Shown here: positions 19,981 to 35,000 of the stretch, in pieces
Numbering within the stretch: position 1 is the stretch's first letter
Layout: the number at the start of each line of letters is the position of its first letter
Made by a program: the position numbers and the translations under genes
Assembly: GCF_037975245.1 (NCBI RefSeq)
Contig: NC_092567.1
Location: forward strand, 11,253,376 to 11,317,375
Source: Apostichopus japonicus
Taxonomy: Eukaryota; Echinodermata; Holothuroidea; Aspidochirotida; Stichopodidae
Length of the DNA stretch: 64,000 nt
Direction: 5' to 3'
The notes under the pieces: generated by a model
Database searches by the model: none
Seen by the model: the letters and a program-made list of their open reading frames with translations, nothing else
What the model was told of the DNA's origin: nothing

Positions 19981-22039
19981 AGGGCAGCCAAGTCAATTGG
20001 ACACACCCCACCCCTCCCCGACCCTCCATCCCATTCAACAAGGATGAATACACATAAAATCCTATGATTTCAAATATTTGATCCTAATGATAGCTCTAAC
20101 CTACATATAGCTGCTTTCCCAGTTTCCCCCTCCAGAAACCCCCCCCCCCTCCCTTTTGCCCAACATTATGGTTCCACATATGGGTGGAGCCTGTAAAAGT
20201 TGGACAAGATCATTTTCTACACTGATGCATTTGAGATTAAGCAGTTCATCAATTTGCAATGACATCAAAACTTTGAAACGGTGAAAATAAGATGGTCAAA
20301 AATTAATATTAGACTGTTCATTAATTCTCACACACATTGGGACCCTAATACTTGAAAAAAAAAACCCTTTGACATTACATTTAATATACATCACCTTAAT
20401 CTATGCTGTTGGAAATGGTAAAAAAATCTTTCTCAAACAATAGGAGAAAGCCATAACAGTGTACATCCCTATTTTCTCTATGATATATCAAATTGTATGA
20501 ATACAGCACATGCAACAGCATATATATTCTGATTAGGGCTTTCCAATCATCCCCACCCCTCATTCCCACTCAACTAGTGAAATGACATCAAAACATTATT
20601 TATACATAATATCACATTATTAGGGCGTTATGGAGGTCTGACCCTGTATACGGTACCTGATTCCATAGTAACCCACACCATTTGCCAAATGCAATGATCT
20701 AGATAGAGTGATAGTGTACAAACTGTAACTTTCAGGACATATCAAACTTTACGTAGCAGGTAGAAAAGCAAATAGACGACCAATAGGGCAGCCAAGTCAA
20801 TTGGACACCCCCCACCCCTCCCCTACCCTCCATCCCATTCAACAAGGATGAATACACATAAAATCCTATGCTTTCAAATATTTGATCCTAATGATAGCTC
20901 TAACCTACATATAGCTGCTTTCCCAGTTTCCCCCTCCAGCAACCCCCCCCCCTCCCTTTTGCCCAACATTATGGTTCCACATATGGGTGGAGCCTGTAAA
21001 AGTTGGACAAGATCATTTTCTACACTGATGCATTTGAGATTAAGCAGTTCATCAATTTGGAATGACATCAAAACTTTGAAACGGTGAAAATAAGATGGTC
21101 AAAAATTAATATTAGAATGTTCATTAAATTCTCACACACATTATGGGGACCCTAATAGTTGAAAAAAAAAACCCTTCTACTTTACATTTAATATACATCA
21201 CCTTAATCTATGCTGTTGGAAATGGTAAAAAAATCTTTCTCAAACAATAGGAGAAAGCCATAACAGTGTACATCCCTATTTTCTCTATAATATATCAAAT
21301 TGTATGAATGTAGCACATGCAACAGCATATATTCTGATTAGGGCTTTCCAATCATCCCCACCCCTCATTCCCACTCAACTAGTGAAATGACATCAAAACA
21401 TTATTTATACATAATATCACATTATTAGGGCGTTATGGAGGTCTGACCCTGTATACGGTACCTGATTCCATAGTAACCCACACCATTTGCCACATGCAAT
21501 GATCTAGATAGAGTGATAGTGTACAAACTGTAATTTTCAGGACATATCAAACTTTACGTAGCAGGTAGAAAAGCAAATAGACGACCAATAGGGCAGCCAA
21601 GTCAATTGGACACCCCCCACCCCTCCCCTACCCTCCATCCCATTCAACAAGGATGAATACACATAAAATCCTATGATTTCAAATATTTGATCCTAATGAT
21701 AGCTCTAACCTACATATAGCTGCTTTCCCAGTTTCCCCCTCCAGAAACCGCCCCCCCCTCCCTTTTGCCCAACATTATGGTTCCACATATGGGTGGAGCC
21801 TGTAAAAGTTGGACAAGATCATTTTCTACACTGATGCATTTGAGATTAAGCAGTTCATCAATTTGGAATGACATCAAAACTTTGAAACGGTGAAAATAAG
21901 ATGGTCAAAAACTAATATTAGACTGTTCATTAAATTCTCACACACATTATGGGGACCCTAATAGTTAGAGAAAAAAAAACATTCTACCTTACATTTAATA
22001 TACATCACCTTAATCTATGCTGTTGGAAATGGTAAAAAA

Positions 22040-25000
22040 AATCTTTCTCAAACAATAGGAGAAAGCCATAACAGTGTACATCCCTATTTTCTCTACAATA
22101 TATCAAATTGTATGAATACAGCACATGCAACAGCATATATATTCTGATTAGGGCTTTCCAATCATCCCCACCCCTCATTCCCACTCAACTAGTGGAATGA
22201 CATCAAAACATTATTTATACATAATATCACATTATAAGGGCGTTATGAGGGTCTGACCCTGTATACGGTACCTGATTCCATAGTAACCCACACCATTTGC
22301 CACATGCAATGATCTAGATAGAGTGATAGTGTACAAACTGTAATTTTCAGGACATATCAAACTTTACGTAGCAGGTAGAAAAGCAAATAGACGACCAATA
22401 GGGCAGCCAAGTCAATTGGACACCCCCCACCCCTCCCCTACCCTCCATCCCATTCAACAAGGATGAATACACATAAAATCCTATGCTTTCAAATATTTGA
22501 TCCTAATGATAGCTCTAACCTACATATAGCTGCTTTCCCAGTTTCCCCTTTCAGCAATCCCCCCCCCCCTCCCTTTTGCCCAACATTATGGTTCCACATA
22601 TGGGTGGAGCCTGTAAAAGTTGGACAAGATCATATTCTACACTGATGCATTTGAGATTAAGCAGTTCATCAATTTGGAATGACATCAAAACTTTGAAACG
22701 GTGAAAATAAGATTGTCATTCATTAATATTAGACTGTTCATTAAATTCTCACACACATTATGGGGACCCTAATAGTTGAAAAAAAACCCTTCTACTTTAC
22801 ATTTAATATACATCACCTTAATCTATGCTGTTGGAAATGGTAAAAAAATCTTTCTCAAACAATAGGAGAAAGCCATAACAGTGTACATCCCTATTTTCTC
22901 TATGATATATCAAATTGTATGAATGTAGCACATGCAACAGCATATATTCTGATTAGGGCTTTCCAATCATCCCCACCCCTCATTCCCACTCAACTAGTGA
23001 AATGACATCAAAACATAATTTATACATAATATCACATTATTAGGGCGTTATGGAGGTCTGACCCTGTATACGGTACCTGATTCCATAGTAACCCACACCA
23101 TTTGCCACATGCAATGATCTAGATAGAGTGATAGTGTACAAACTGTAATTTTCAGGACATATCAAACTTTACGTAGCAGGTAGAAAAGCAAATAGACGAC
23201 CAATAGGGCAGCCAAGTCAATTGGACACCCCCCACCCCTCCCCTACCCTCCATCCCATTCAACAAGGATGAATACACATAAAATCCTATGATTTCAAATA
23301 TTTGATCCTAATGATAGCTCTAACCTACATATAGCTGCTTTCCCAGTTTCCCCCTCCAGAAATCCCCCCCCCCCCTCCCTTTTGCCCAACATTATGGTTC
23401 CACATATGGGTGGAGCCTGTAAAAGTTGGACAAGATCATTTTCTACACTGATGCATTTGAGATTAAGCAGTTCATCAATTTGCAATGACATCAAAACTTT
23501 GAAACGGTGAAAATAAGATGGTCAAAAATTAATATTAGACTGTTCATTAATTCTCACACACATTGGGACCCTAATACTTGAAAAAAAAAAAACCCTTTGA
23601 CATTACATTTAATATACATCACCTTAATCTATGCTGTTGGAAATGGTAAAAAAAATCTTTCTCAAACAATAGGAGAAGGCCATAACAGTGTACATCCCTA
23701 TTTTCTCTATGATATATCAAATTGTATGAATACAGCACATGCAACAGCATATATATTCTGATTAGGGATTTCCAATCATCCCCACCCCTCATTCCCACTC
23801 AACTAGTGAAATGACATCAAAACATTATTTATACATAATATCACATTATTAGGGCGTTATGGAGGTCTGACCCTGTATACGGTACCTGATTCCATAGTAA
23901 CCCACACCACTTGCCACATGCAATGATCTAGATAGAGTGATAGTGTACAAACTGTAATTTTCAGGACATATCAAACTTTACGTAGCAGGTAGAAAAGCAA
24001 ATAGACGACCAATAGGGCAGCCAAGTCAATTGGACACCCCCCACCCCTCCCCGACCCTCCATCCCATTCAACAAGGATGAATACACATAAAATCCTATGC
24101 TTTCAAATATTTGATCCTAATGATAGCTCTAACCTACATATAGCTGCTTTCCCAGTTTCCCCTTTCAGCAATCCCCCCCCCCCCCTCCCTTTTGCCCAAC
24201 ATTATGGTTCCACATATGGGTGGAGCCTGTAAAAGTTGGACAAGATCATATTCTACACTGATGCATTTGAGATTAAGCAGTTCATCAATTTGGAATGACA
24301 TCAAAACTTTGAAACGGTGAAAATAAGATTGTCATTCATTAATATTAGACTGTTCATTAAATTCTCACACACATTATGGGGACCCTAATAGTTGAAAAAA
24401 AACCCTTCTACTTTACATTTAATATACATCACCTTAATCTATGCTGTTGGAAATGGTAAAAAAATCTTTCTCAAACAATAGGAGAAAGCCATAACAGTGT
24501 ACATCCCTATTTTCTCTATAATATATCAAATTGTATGAATGTAGCACATGCAACAGCATATATTCTGATTAGGGCTTTCCAATCATCCCCACCCCTCATT
24601 CCCACTCAACTAGTGAAATGACATCAAAACATAATTTATACATTATATCACATTATTAGGGCGTTATGGAGGTCTGACCCTGTATACGGTACCTGATTCC
24701 ATAGTAACCCACACCATTTGCCACATGCAATGATCTAGATAGAGTGATAGTGTACAAACTGTAATTTTCAGGACATATCAAACTTTACGTAGCAGGTAGA
24801 AAAGCAAATAGACGACCAATAGGGCAGCCAAGTCAATTGGACACCCCCCACCCCTCCCCTACCCTCCATCCCATTCAACAAGGATGAATACACATAAAAT
24901 CCTATGATTTCAAATATTTGATCCTAATGATAGCTCTAACCTACATATAGCTGCTTTCCCAGTTTCCCCCTCCAGAAATCCCCCCCCCCCTCCCTTTTGC

Positions 25001-25300
25001 CCAACATTATGGTTCCACATATGGGTGGAGCCTGTAAAAGTTGGACAAGATCATTTTCTACACTGATGCATTTGAGATTAAGCAGTTCATCAATTTGCAA
25101 TGACATCAAAACTTTGAAACGGTGAAAATAAGATGGTCAAAAATTAATATTAGACTGTTCATTAATTCTCACACACATTGGGACCCTAATACTTGAAAAA
25201 AAAAAACCCTTTGACATTACATTTAATATACATCACCTTAATCTATGCTGTTGGAAATGGTAAAAAAAATCTTTCTCAAACAATAGGAGAAGGCCATAAC
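22040..25300 (+). repeat. Duplicated dimer, 1.61 kb offset
   Basis: Monomers 22463 and 24077 share CCTTTCAGCAATCC, CATATTCTAC and ATTGTCATTCATTAAT, variants not seen elsewhere in the array. Monomers 23268 and 24884 share TATGATTTCAAAT and CTCCAGAAATCC. The offsets are 1,614 and 1,616 bp, so a two-monomer block was duplicated in tandem. A similar dimer relation links 20046 with 21653, and 28921 with 30531. Confidence 0.85.
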
Positions 25301-28300
25301 AGTGTACATCCCTATTTTCTCTATGATATATCAAATTGTATGAATACAGCACATGCAACAGCATATATATTCTGATTAGGGATTTCCAATCATCCCCACC
25401 CCTCATTCCCACTCAACTAGTGAAATGACATCAAAACATTATTTATACATAATATCACATTATTAGGGCGTTATGGAGGTCTGACCCTGTATACGGTACC
25501 TGATTCCATAGTAACCCACACCACTTGCCACATGCAATGATCTAGATAGAGTGATAGTGCACAAACTGTAATTTTCAGGACATATCAAACTTTACGTAGC
25601 AGGTAGAAAAGCAAATAGACGACCAATAGGGCAGCCAAGTCAATTGGACACCCCCCACCCCTCCCCGACCCTCCATCCCATTCAACAAGGATGAATACAC
25701 ATAAAATCCTATGCTTTCAAATATTTGATCCTAATGATAGCTCTAACCTACATATAGCTGCTTTCCCAGTTTCCCCCTCCAGCAACACCCCTACCCCTCC
25801 CTTTTGCCCCACATTATGGTTCCACATATGGGTGGAGCCTGTAAAAGTTGGACAAGATCATTTTCTACACTGATGCATTTGAGATTAAGCAGTTCATCAA
25901 TTTGGAATGACATCAAAACTTTGAAACGGTGAAAATAAGATGGTCAAAAATTAATATTAGACTGTTCATTAAATTCTCACACACATTATGGGGACCCTAA
26001 TAGTTGGAGAAAAAAAAACATTCTACTTTACATTTAATATACATCACCTTAATCTATGCTGTTGGAAATGGTAAAAAAAATCTTTCTCAAACAATAGGAG
26101 AAAGCCATAACAGTGTACATCCCTATTTTCTCTACAATATATCAAATTGTATGAATACAGCACATGCAACAGCATATATATTCTGATTAGGGCTTTCCAA
26201 TCATCCCCACCCCTCATTCCCACTCAACTAGTGGAATGACATCAAAACATTATTTATACATAATATCACATTATTAGGGCGTTATGAGGGTCTGACCCTG
26301 TATACGGTACCTGATTCCATAGTAACCCACACCACTTGCCCCATGCAATGATCTAGATAGAGTGATAGTGTACAAACTGTAATTTTCAGGACATATCAAA
26401 CTTTACGTAGCAGGTAGAAAAGCAAATAGACGACCAATAGGGCAGCCAAGTCAATTGGACACCCCCCACCCCTCCCCGACCCTCCATCCCATTCAACAAG
26501 GATGAATACACATAAAATCCTATGCTTTCAAATATTTGATCCTAATGATAGCTCTAACCTACATATAGCTGCTTTCCCAGTTTCCCCCTTCAGCAATCCC
26601 CCCCCCCCCCTTTTGCCCAACATTATGGTTCCACATATGGGTGGAGCCTGTAAAAGTTGGACAAGATCATTTTCTACACTGATGTATTTGAGATTAAGCA
26701 GTTCATCAATTTGGAATGACATCAAAACTTTGAAACGGTGAAAATAAGATGGTCAAAAATTAATATTAGACTGTTCATTAAATTCTCACACACATTATGG
26801 GGACCCTAATAGTTGGAAAAAAACCTTCTACTTTACATTTAATATACATCACCTTAATCTATGCTGTTGGAAATGGTAAAAAAATCTTTCTCAAACAATA
26901 GGAGAAAGCCATAACAGTGTACATCCCTATTTTCTCTATGATATATCAAATTGTATGAATACAGCACTATGCAAGAGCATATATATTCTGATTAGGGCTT
27001 TCCAATCATCCCCACCCCTCATTCCCACTCAACTAGTGAAATGACATCAAAACATTATTTATACATAATATCACATTATTAGGGCGTTATGGAGGTCTGA
27101 CCCTGTATACGGTACCTGATTCCATAGTAACCCACACCACTTGCCACATGCAATGATCTAGATAGAGTGATAGTGTACAAACTGTAATTTTCAGGACATA
27201 TCAAACTTTACGTAGCAGGTAGAAAAGCAAATAGACGACCAATAGGGCAGCCAAGTCAATTGGACACCCCCCACCCCTCCCCGACCCTCCATCAAATTCA
27301 ACAAGGATGAATACACATAAAATCCTATGCTTTCAAATATTTGATCCTAATGATAGCTCTAACCTACATATAGCTGCTTTCCCAGTTTCCCCCTCCAGCA
27401 ACCCCCCCCCCCCCTCCCTTTTGCCCAACATCATGGTTCCACATATGGGTGGAGCCTGTAAAAGTTGGACAAGATCATTTTCTACACTGATGCATTTGAG
27501 ATTAAGCAGTTCATCAATTTGGAATGACATCAAAACTTTGAAACGGTGAAAATAAGATGGTCAAAAATTAATATTAGTCTGTTTATTAAATTCTCACACA
27601 CATTATGGGGACCCTAATAGTTGGAAAAAAACCTTCTACTTTACATTTAATATACATCACCTTAATCTATGCTGTTGGAAATGGTAAAAAAATCTTTCTC
27701 AAACAATAGGAGAAAGCCATAACAGTGTACATCCCTATTTTCTCTATGATATATCAAATTGTATGAATACAGCACATGCAACAGCATATATATTCTGATT
27801 AGGGCTTTCCAATCATCCCCACCCCTCATTCCCACTCAACTAGTGAAATGACATCAAAACATTATTTATACATAATATCACATTATTAGGGCGTTATGGA
27901 GGTCTGACCCTGTACACGGTACCTGATTCCATAGTAACCCACACCATTTGCCACATGCAAAGATCTAGATAGAGTGATAGTGTACAAACTGTAATTTTCA
28001 AGACATATCAAACTTTACGTAGCAGGTAGAAAAGCAAATAGACGACCAATAGGGCAGCCAAGTCAATTGGACACCCCCCACCCCTCCCCGACCCTCCATC
28101 CCATTCAACAAGGATGAATACACATAAATTCCTATGCTTTCAAATATTTGATCCTAATGATAACTCTAACCTACATATAGCTGCTTTCCCAGTTTCCCCC
28201 TCCAGCAACCCCCCCCCCCTCCCTTTTGCTCAACATTATGGTTCCACATATGGGTGGAGCCTGTAAAAGTTGGACAAGATCATTTTCTACACTGATGCAT

Positions 28301-31300
28301 TTGAGATTAAGCAGTTCATCAATTTGCAATGACATCAAAACTTTGAAACGGTGAAAATAAGATGGTCAAAAATTAATATTAGACTGTTCATTAATTCTCA
28401 CACACATTGGGACCCTAATACTTGAAAAAAAAAAAAACCTTTGACATTACATTTAATATACATCACCTTAATCTATGCTGTTGGAAATGGTAAAAAAATC
28501 TTTCTCAAACAATAGGAGAAAGCCATAACAGTGTACATCCCTATTTTCTCTATGATATATCAAATTGTATGAATACAGCACTATGCAACAGCATATATAT
28601 TCTGATTAGGGCTTTCCAATCATCCCCACCCCTCATTCCCACTCAACTAGTGAAATGACATCAAAACATTATTTATACATAATATCACATTATTAGGGCG
28701 TTATGGAGGTCTGACCCTGTATACGGTACCTGATTCCATAGTAACCCACACCACTTGCCCCATGCAATGATCTAGATAGAGTGATAGTGTACAAACTGTA
28801 ATTTTCAGGACATCTCAAAATTTACGTAGCAGGTAGAAAAGCAAATAGACGACCAATAGGGCAGCCAAGTCAATTGGACACCCCCCACCCCTCCCCTACC
28901 CTCCATCCCATTCAACAAGGATGAATACACATAAAATCCTATGCTTTCAAATATTTGATCCTAATGATAGCTCTAACCTACATATAGCTGCTTTCCCAGT
29001 TTCCCCCTTCAGCAATCCCCCCCCCCTTTTGCCCAACATTATGGTTCCACATATGGGTGGAGCCTGTAAAAGTTGGACAAGATCATTTTCTACACTGATG
29101 TATTTGAGATTAAGCAGTTCATCAATTTGGAATGACATCAAAACTTTGAAACGGTGAAAATAAGATGGTCAAAAATTAATATTAGTCTGTTTATTAAATT
29201 CTCACACACATTATGGGGACCCTAATAGTTGGAAAAAAACCTTCTACTTTACATTTAATATACATCACCTTAATCTATGCTGTTGGAAATGGTAAAAAAA
29301 TCTTTCTCAAACAATAGGAGAAAGCCATAACAGTGTACATCCCTATTTTCTCTATGATATATCAAATTGTATGAATACAGCACATGCAACAGCATATATA
29401 TTCTGATTAGGGCTTTCCAATCATCCCCACCCCTCATTCCCACTCAACTAGTGAAATGACATCAAAACATTATTTATACATAATATCACATTATTAGGGC
29501 GTTATGGAGGTCTGACCCTGTACACGGTACCTGATTCCATAGTAACCCACACCACTTGCCACATGCAATGATCTAGATAGAGTGATAGTGTACAAACTGT
29601 AATTTTCAGGACATATCAAACTTTACGTAGCAGGTAGAAAAGCAAATAGACGACCAATAGGGCAGCCAAGTCAATTGGACACCCCCCACCCCTCCCCTAC
29701 CCTCCATCCCATTCAACAAGGATGAATACACATAAAATCCTATGCTTTCAAATATTTGATCCTAATGATAGCTCTAACCTACATATAGCTGCTTTCCCAG
29801 TTTCCCCCTCCAGCAACCCCCCCCCCTCCCTTTTGCCCAACATTATGGTTCCACATATGGGTGGAGCCTGTAAAAGTTGGACAAGATCATTTTCTACACT
29901 GATGCATTTGAGATTAAGCAGTTCATCAATTTGGAATGACATCAAAACTTTGAAACGGTGAAAATAAGATGGTCAAAAACTAATATTAGACTGTTCATTA
30001 AATTCTCACACACATTATGGGGACCCTAATAGTTGGAGAAAAAAAACCATTCTACCTTACATTTAATATACATCACCTTAATCTATGCTGTTGGAAATGG
30101 TAAAAAAAATCTTTCTCAAACAATAGGAGAAAGCCATAACAGTGTACATCCCTATTTTCTCTACAATATATCAAATTGTATGAATACAGCACATGCAACA
30201 GCTTATATATTCTGATTAGGGCTTTCCAATCATCCCCACCCCTCATTCCCACTCAACTAGTGGAATGACATCAAAACATTATTTATACATAATATCACAT
30301 TATTAGGGCGTTATGAGGGTCTGACCCTGTATACGGTACCTGATTCCATAGTAACCCACACCACTTGCCCCATGCAATGATCTAGATAGAGTGATAGTGT
30401 ACAAACTGTAATTTTCAGGACATCTCAAAATTTACGTAGCAGGTAGAAAAGCAAATAGACGACCAATAGGGCAGCCAAGTCAATTGGACACCCCCCACCC
30501 CTCCCCTACCCTCCATCCCATTCAACAAGGATGAATACACATAAAATCCTATGCTTTCAAATATTTGATCCTAATGATAGCTCTAACCTACATATAGCTG
30601 CTTTCCCAGTTTCCCCCTTCAGCAATCCCCCCCCCCTTTTGCCCAACATTATGGTTCCACATATGGGTGGAGCCTGTAAAAGTTGGACAAGATCATTTTC
30701 TACACTGATGTATTTGAGATTAAGCAGTTCATCAATTTGGAATGACATCAAAACTTTGAAACGGTGAAAATAAGATGGTCAAAAATTAATATTAGTCTGT
30801 TTATTAAATTCTCACACACATTATGGGGACCCTAATAGTTGGAAAAAAACCTTCTACTTTACATTTAATATACATCACCTTAATCTATGCTGTTGGAAAT
30901 GGTAAAAAAATCTTTCTCAAACAATAGGAGAAAGCCATAACAGTGTACATCCCTATTTTCTCTATGATATATCAAATTGTATGAATACAGCACATGCAAC
31001 AGCATATATATTCTGATTAGGGCTTTCCAATCATCCCCACCCCTCATTCCCACTCAACTAGTGAAATGACATCAAAACATTATTTATACATAATATCACA
31101 TTATTAGGGCGTTATGGAGGTCTGACCCTGTACACGGTACCTGATTCCATAGTAACCCACACCATTTGCCACATGCAATGATCTAGATAGAGTGATAGTG
31201 TACAAACTGTAATTTTCAAGACATATCAAACTTTACGTAGCAGGTAGAAAAGCAAATAGACGACCAATAGGGCAGCCAAGTCAATTGGACACCCCCCACC

Positions 31301-32099
31301 CCTCCCCGACCCTCCATCCCATTCAACAAGGATGAATACACATAAATTCCTATGCTTTCAAATATTTGATCCTAATGATAACTCTAACCTACATATAGCT
31401 GCTTTCCCAGTTTCCCCCTCCAGCAACCCCCCCCCCCCTCCCTTTTGCTCAACATTATGGTTCCACATATGGGTGGAGCCTGTAAAAGTTGGACAAGATC
31501 ATTTTCTACACTGATGCATTTGAGATTAAGCAGTTCATCAATTTGCAATGACATCAAAACTTTGAAACGGTGAAAATAAGATGGTCAAAAATTAATATTA
31601 GACTGTTCATTAATTCTCACACACATTGGGACCCTAATACTTGAAAAAAAAAAAAACCTTTGACATTACATTTAATATACATCACCTTAATCTATGCTGT
31701 TGGAAATGGTAAAAAAATCTTTCTCAAACAATAGGAGAAAGCCATAACAGTGTACATCCCTATTTTCTCTATGATATATCAAATTGTATGAATACAGCAC
31801 ATGCAACAGCATATATATTCTGATTAGGGCTTTCCAATCATCCCCACCCCTCATTCCCACTCAACTAGTGAAATGACATCAAAACATTATTTATACATAA
31901 TATCACATTATTAGGGCGTTATGGAGGTCTGACCCTGTATACGGTACCTGATTCCATAGTAACCCACACCACTTGCCACATGCAATGATCTAGATAGAGT
32001 GATAGTGTACAAACTGTAATTTTCAGGACATATCAAACTTTACGTAGCAGGTAGAAAAGCAAATAGACGACCAATAGGGCAGCCAAGTCAATTGGACAC

Positions 32100-35000
32100 C
32101 CCCACCCCTCCCCGACCCTCCATCCCATTCAACAAGGATGAATACACATAAAATCCTATGCTTTCAAATATTTGATCCTAATGATAGCCCTAGAACCTAC
32201 ATATAGCTGCTTTCCCAGTTCCCCCCCCCAGCAACATCCCCCCCTTTTGCCCCACATGATGGTTCCACATATGGGTGGAGCCTGTAAAGTTGGACAAGGT
32301 TATTTTCTACACTGATGTATTTGAGATTAAGCAGTTCCCCAATTTGGAATGACATCAAAACTTTGAAACGGTGAAAATAAGATGGTCAAAAATTAATATT
32401 AGACTGTTCATTAAATTCTCACACACATTATGGGGACCCTAATAATTGAAAAAAAAAACCTTCTACTCTACATTTAATATACATCACCTTAATCTATGCT
32501 GTTGGAAATGGTAAAAAAATCTTTCTCAAACAATAGGCAAAAACCATAACAGTGTACATCCCTATTTTCTCTCTAATATATCAAATTGTATGAATGCAGC
32601 ACATGCAACAGCATATATATTCTGATTAGGGCTTTCCAATCATCCCCACCCCTCATTCCCACTCAACTAGTGGAATGACATCAAAACATTATTTATACAT
32701 AATATCACAATGTTAGGGCGTTATGGAGGTCTGACCCTGTATACGGTACCTGATTCCATAGTGACCCACACCACTTGCCACATGCAATGAGCTAGATAGT
32801 GTACAAACTGTAATTTTCAGGACATATCAAACTTTACGTAGCAGGTAGAAAAGCAAATAGACGACCAAGAGGGCACGCAAGTCACTTGGGCCCCCCCCCC
32901 ACCCCTCCCCGACCCTCCATCCCATTCAACAAGGATGAATACACATAAAATCCTATGCTTTCAAATATTTGATCCTAATGATAGCTCTAACCTACATATA
33001 GCTGCTTTCCCAGTTTCCCCTCTAGCAACCCCCCTCCCTTTTTGCCCCACATGATGGTTCCACATATGGGTGGAGCCTGTAAAAGTTCGACGAGGTAATT
33101 TTCTACACTGATGTATTTGAGATTAAGCAGTTCACCAATTTGGAATGACATCAAAACTTTGAAACGGTGAAAATAAGATGGTCAAAAATTAATATTAGAC
33201 TGTTCATTAAATTCTCACACACATTATGGGGACCCTAATAGTGAAAAAAAAACCTTTGACATTACATTTAATATACATCACCTTAATCTATGCTGTTGGA
33301 AATGGTGAAATAAATCTTTCTCAAACAATAGGAGAAAGCCATAACAGTGTACATCCCTATTTTCTCTCTAATATATCAAATTGTATGAATGTAGCATATG
33401 CAACAGCATATATTCTGATTAGGGCTTTCCAATCATCCCCACCCCTCATTCCCACTCAACTAGTGGAATGACATCAAAACATTATTTATACATAATATCA
33501 CAATATTAGGGCGTTATGGAGGTCTGACCCTGTATAGGGTACCTAATTCCATAGTAACCCACACCACTTGACATATGCAATGAGCTAGATAGAGTAATAG
33601 TGTACAAACTGTTATTTTCAGGACATATCAAACTTTACGTAGCAGGGAGAAAAGCAAATAGACGACCAATAGGGCACGCAAGTCAATTGGACACCCCCCA
33701 CCCCTCCCCGACCCTCCATCCCATTCAACAAGGATGAATACACATAAAATCCTATGCTTTCAAATATTTGATCCTAATGATAGCTCTAACCTACATATAG
33801 CTGCTTTCCCAGTTTCCCCCTCTAGCAACCCCCCCCCTTTTGCCCCACATGATGGTTCCACATATGGGTGGAGCCTGTAAAAGTTGGACAAGGTAATTAT
33901 CTACACTGTTGTATTTGAGATTAAGCAGTTCACCAATTTGGAATGACATCAAAACTTTGAAAAGGTGAAAATAAGATGGTCAAAAATTAATATTAGACTG
34001 TTCATTAAATTCTCACACACATTATGGGGACCCTAATAGTTGGAAAAAAAACCTTCTACTTTACATTTAATATACATCACCTTAATCTATGCTGTTGGAA
34101 ATGGTAAAAAAAATCTTTCTCAAACAATAGGAGAAAACCATATCAGTGTACATCCCTATTTTCTCTATAATATATCAAATTGTATGAATACAGCACATGC
34201 AACAGCATATATATTCTGATTAGGGCTTTCCAATCATCCCCACCCCTCATTCCCACTCAACTAGTGGAATGACATCAAAACATTATTTATACATAATATC
34301 ACAATATTAGGGCGTTATGGAGGGTCTGACCCTGTATACGGTACCTAATTCCATAGTAACCCACACCACTTGACATATGCAATGAGCTAGATAGAGTGAT
34401 AGTGTACAAACTGTAATTTTCAGGACATATCAAACTTTACGTAGCAGGGAGAAAAGCAAATAGACGACCAAGAGGGCAGCCAAGTCAATTGGACCCCCCC
34501 CACCCCTCCCCGACCCTCCATCCGATTCAACAAGGATGAATACACATAAAATCCTATGCTTTCAAATATTTGATCCTAATGATAGCCTAGAACATACATA
34601 TAGCTGCTTTCCCAGTTTCCCCCTCCAGCAACACCCCCCCCCTTTTGCCCCACATGATGGTTCCACATATGGGTGGAGCCTGTAAAAGTTGGACAAGGCT
34701 ATTTTCTACACTGATGTATTTGAGATTAAGCAGTTCATCAATTTGGAATGACAACAAAACTTTGAAACGGTGAAAATAAGATGGTCAAAAATTAATATTA
34801 GACTGTTCATTAAATTCTCACACACATTGGGACCCTAATACTTGAAAAAAAAAACCTTTGACATTACATTTAATATACATCACCTTAATCTATGCTGTTG
34901 GAAATGGTAAAAAAAATCTTTCTCAAACAATAGGAGAAAGCCATAACAGTGTACATCCCTATTTTCTCTCTAATATATCAAATTGTATGAATGTAGCATA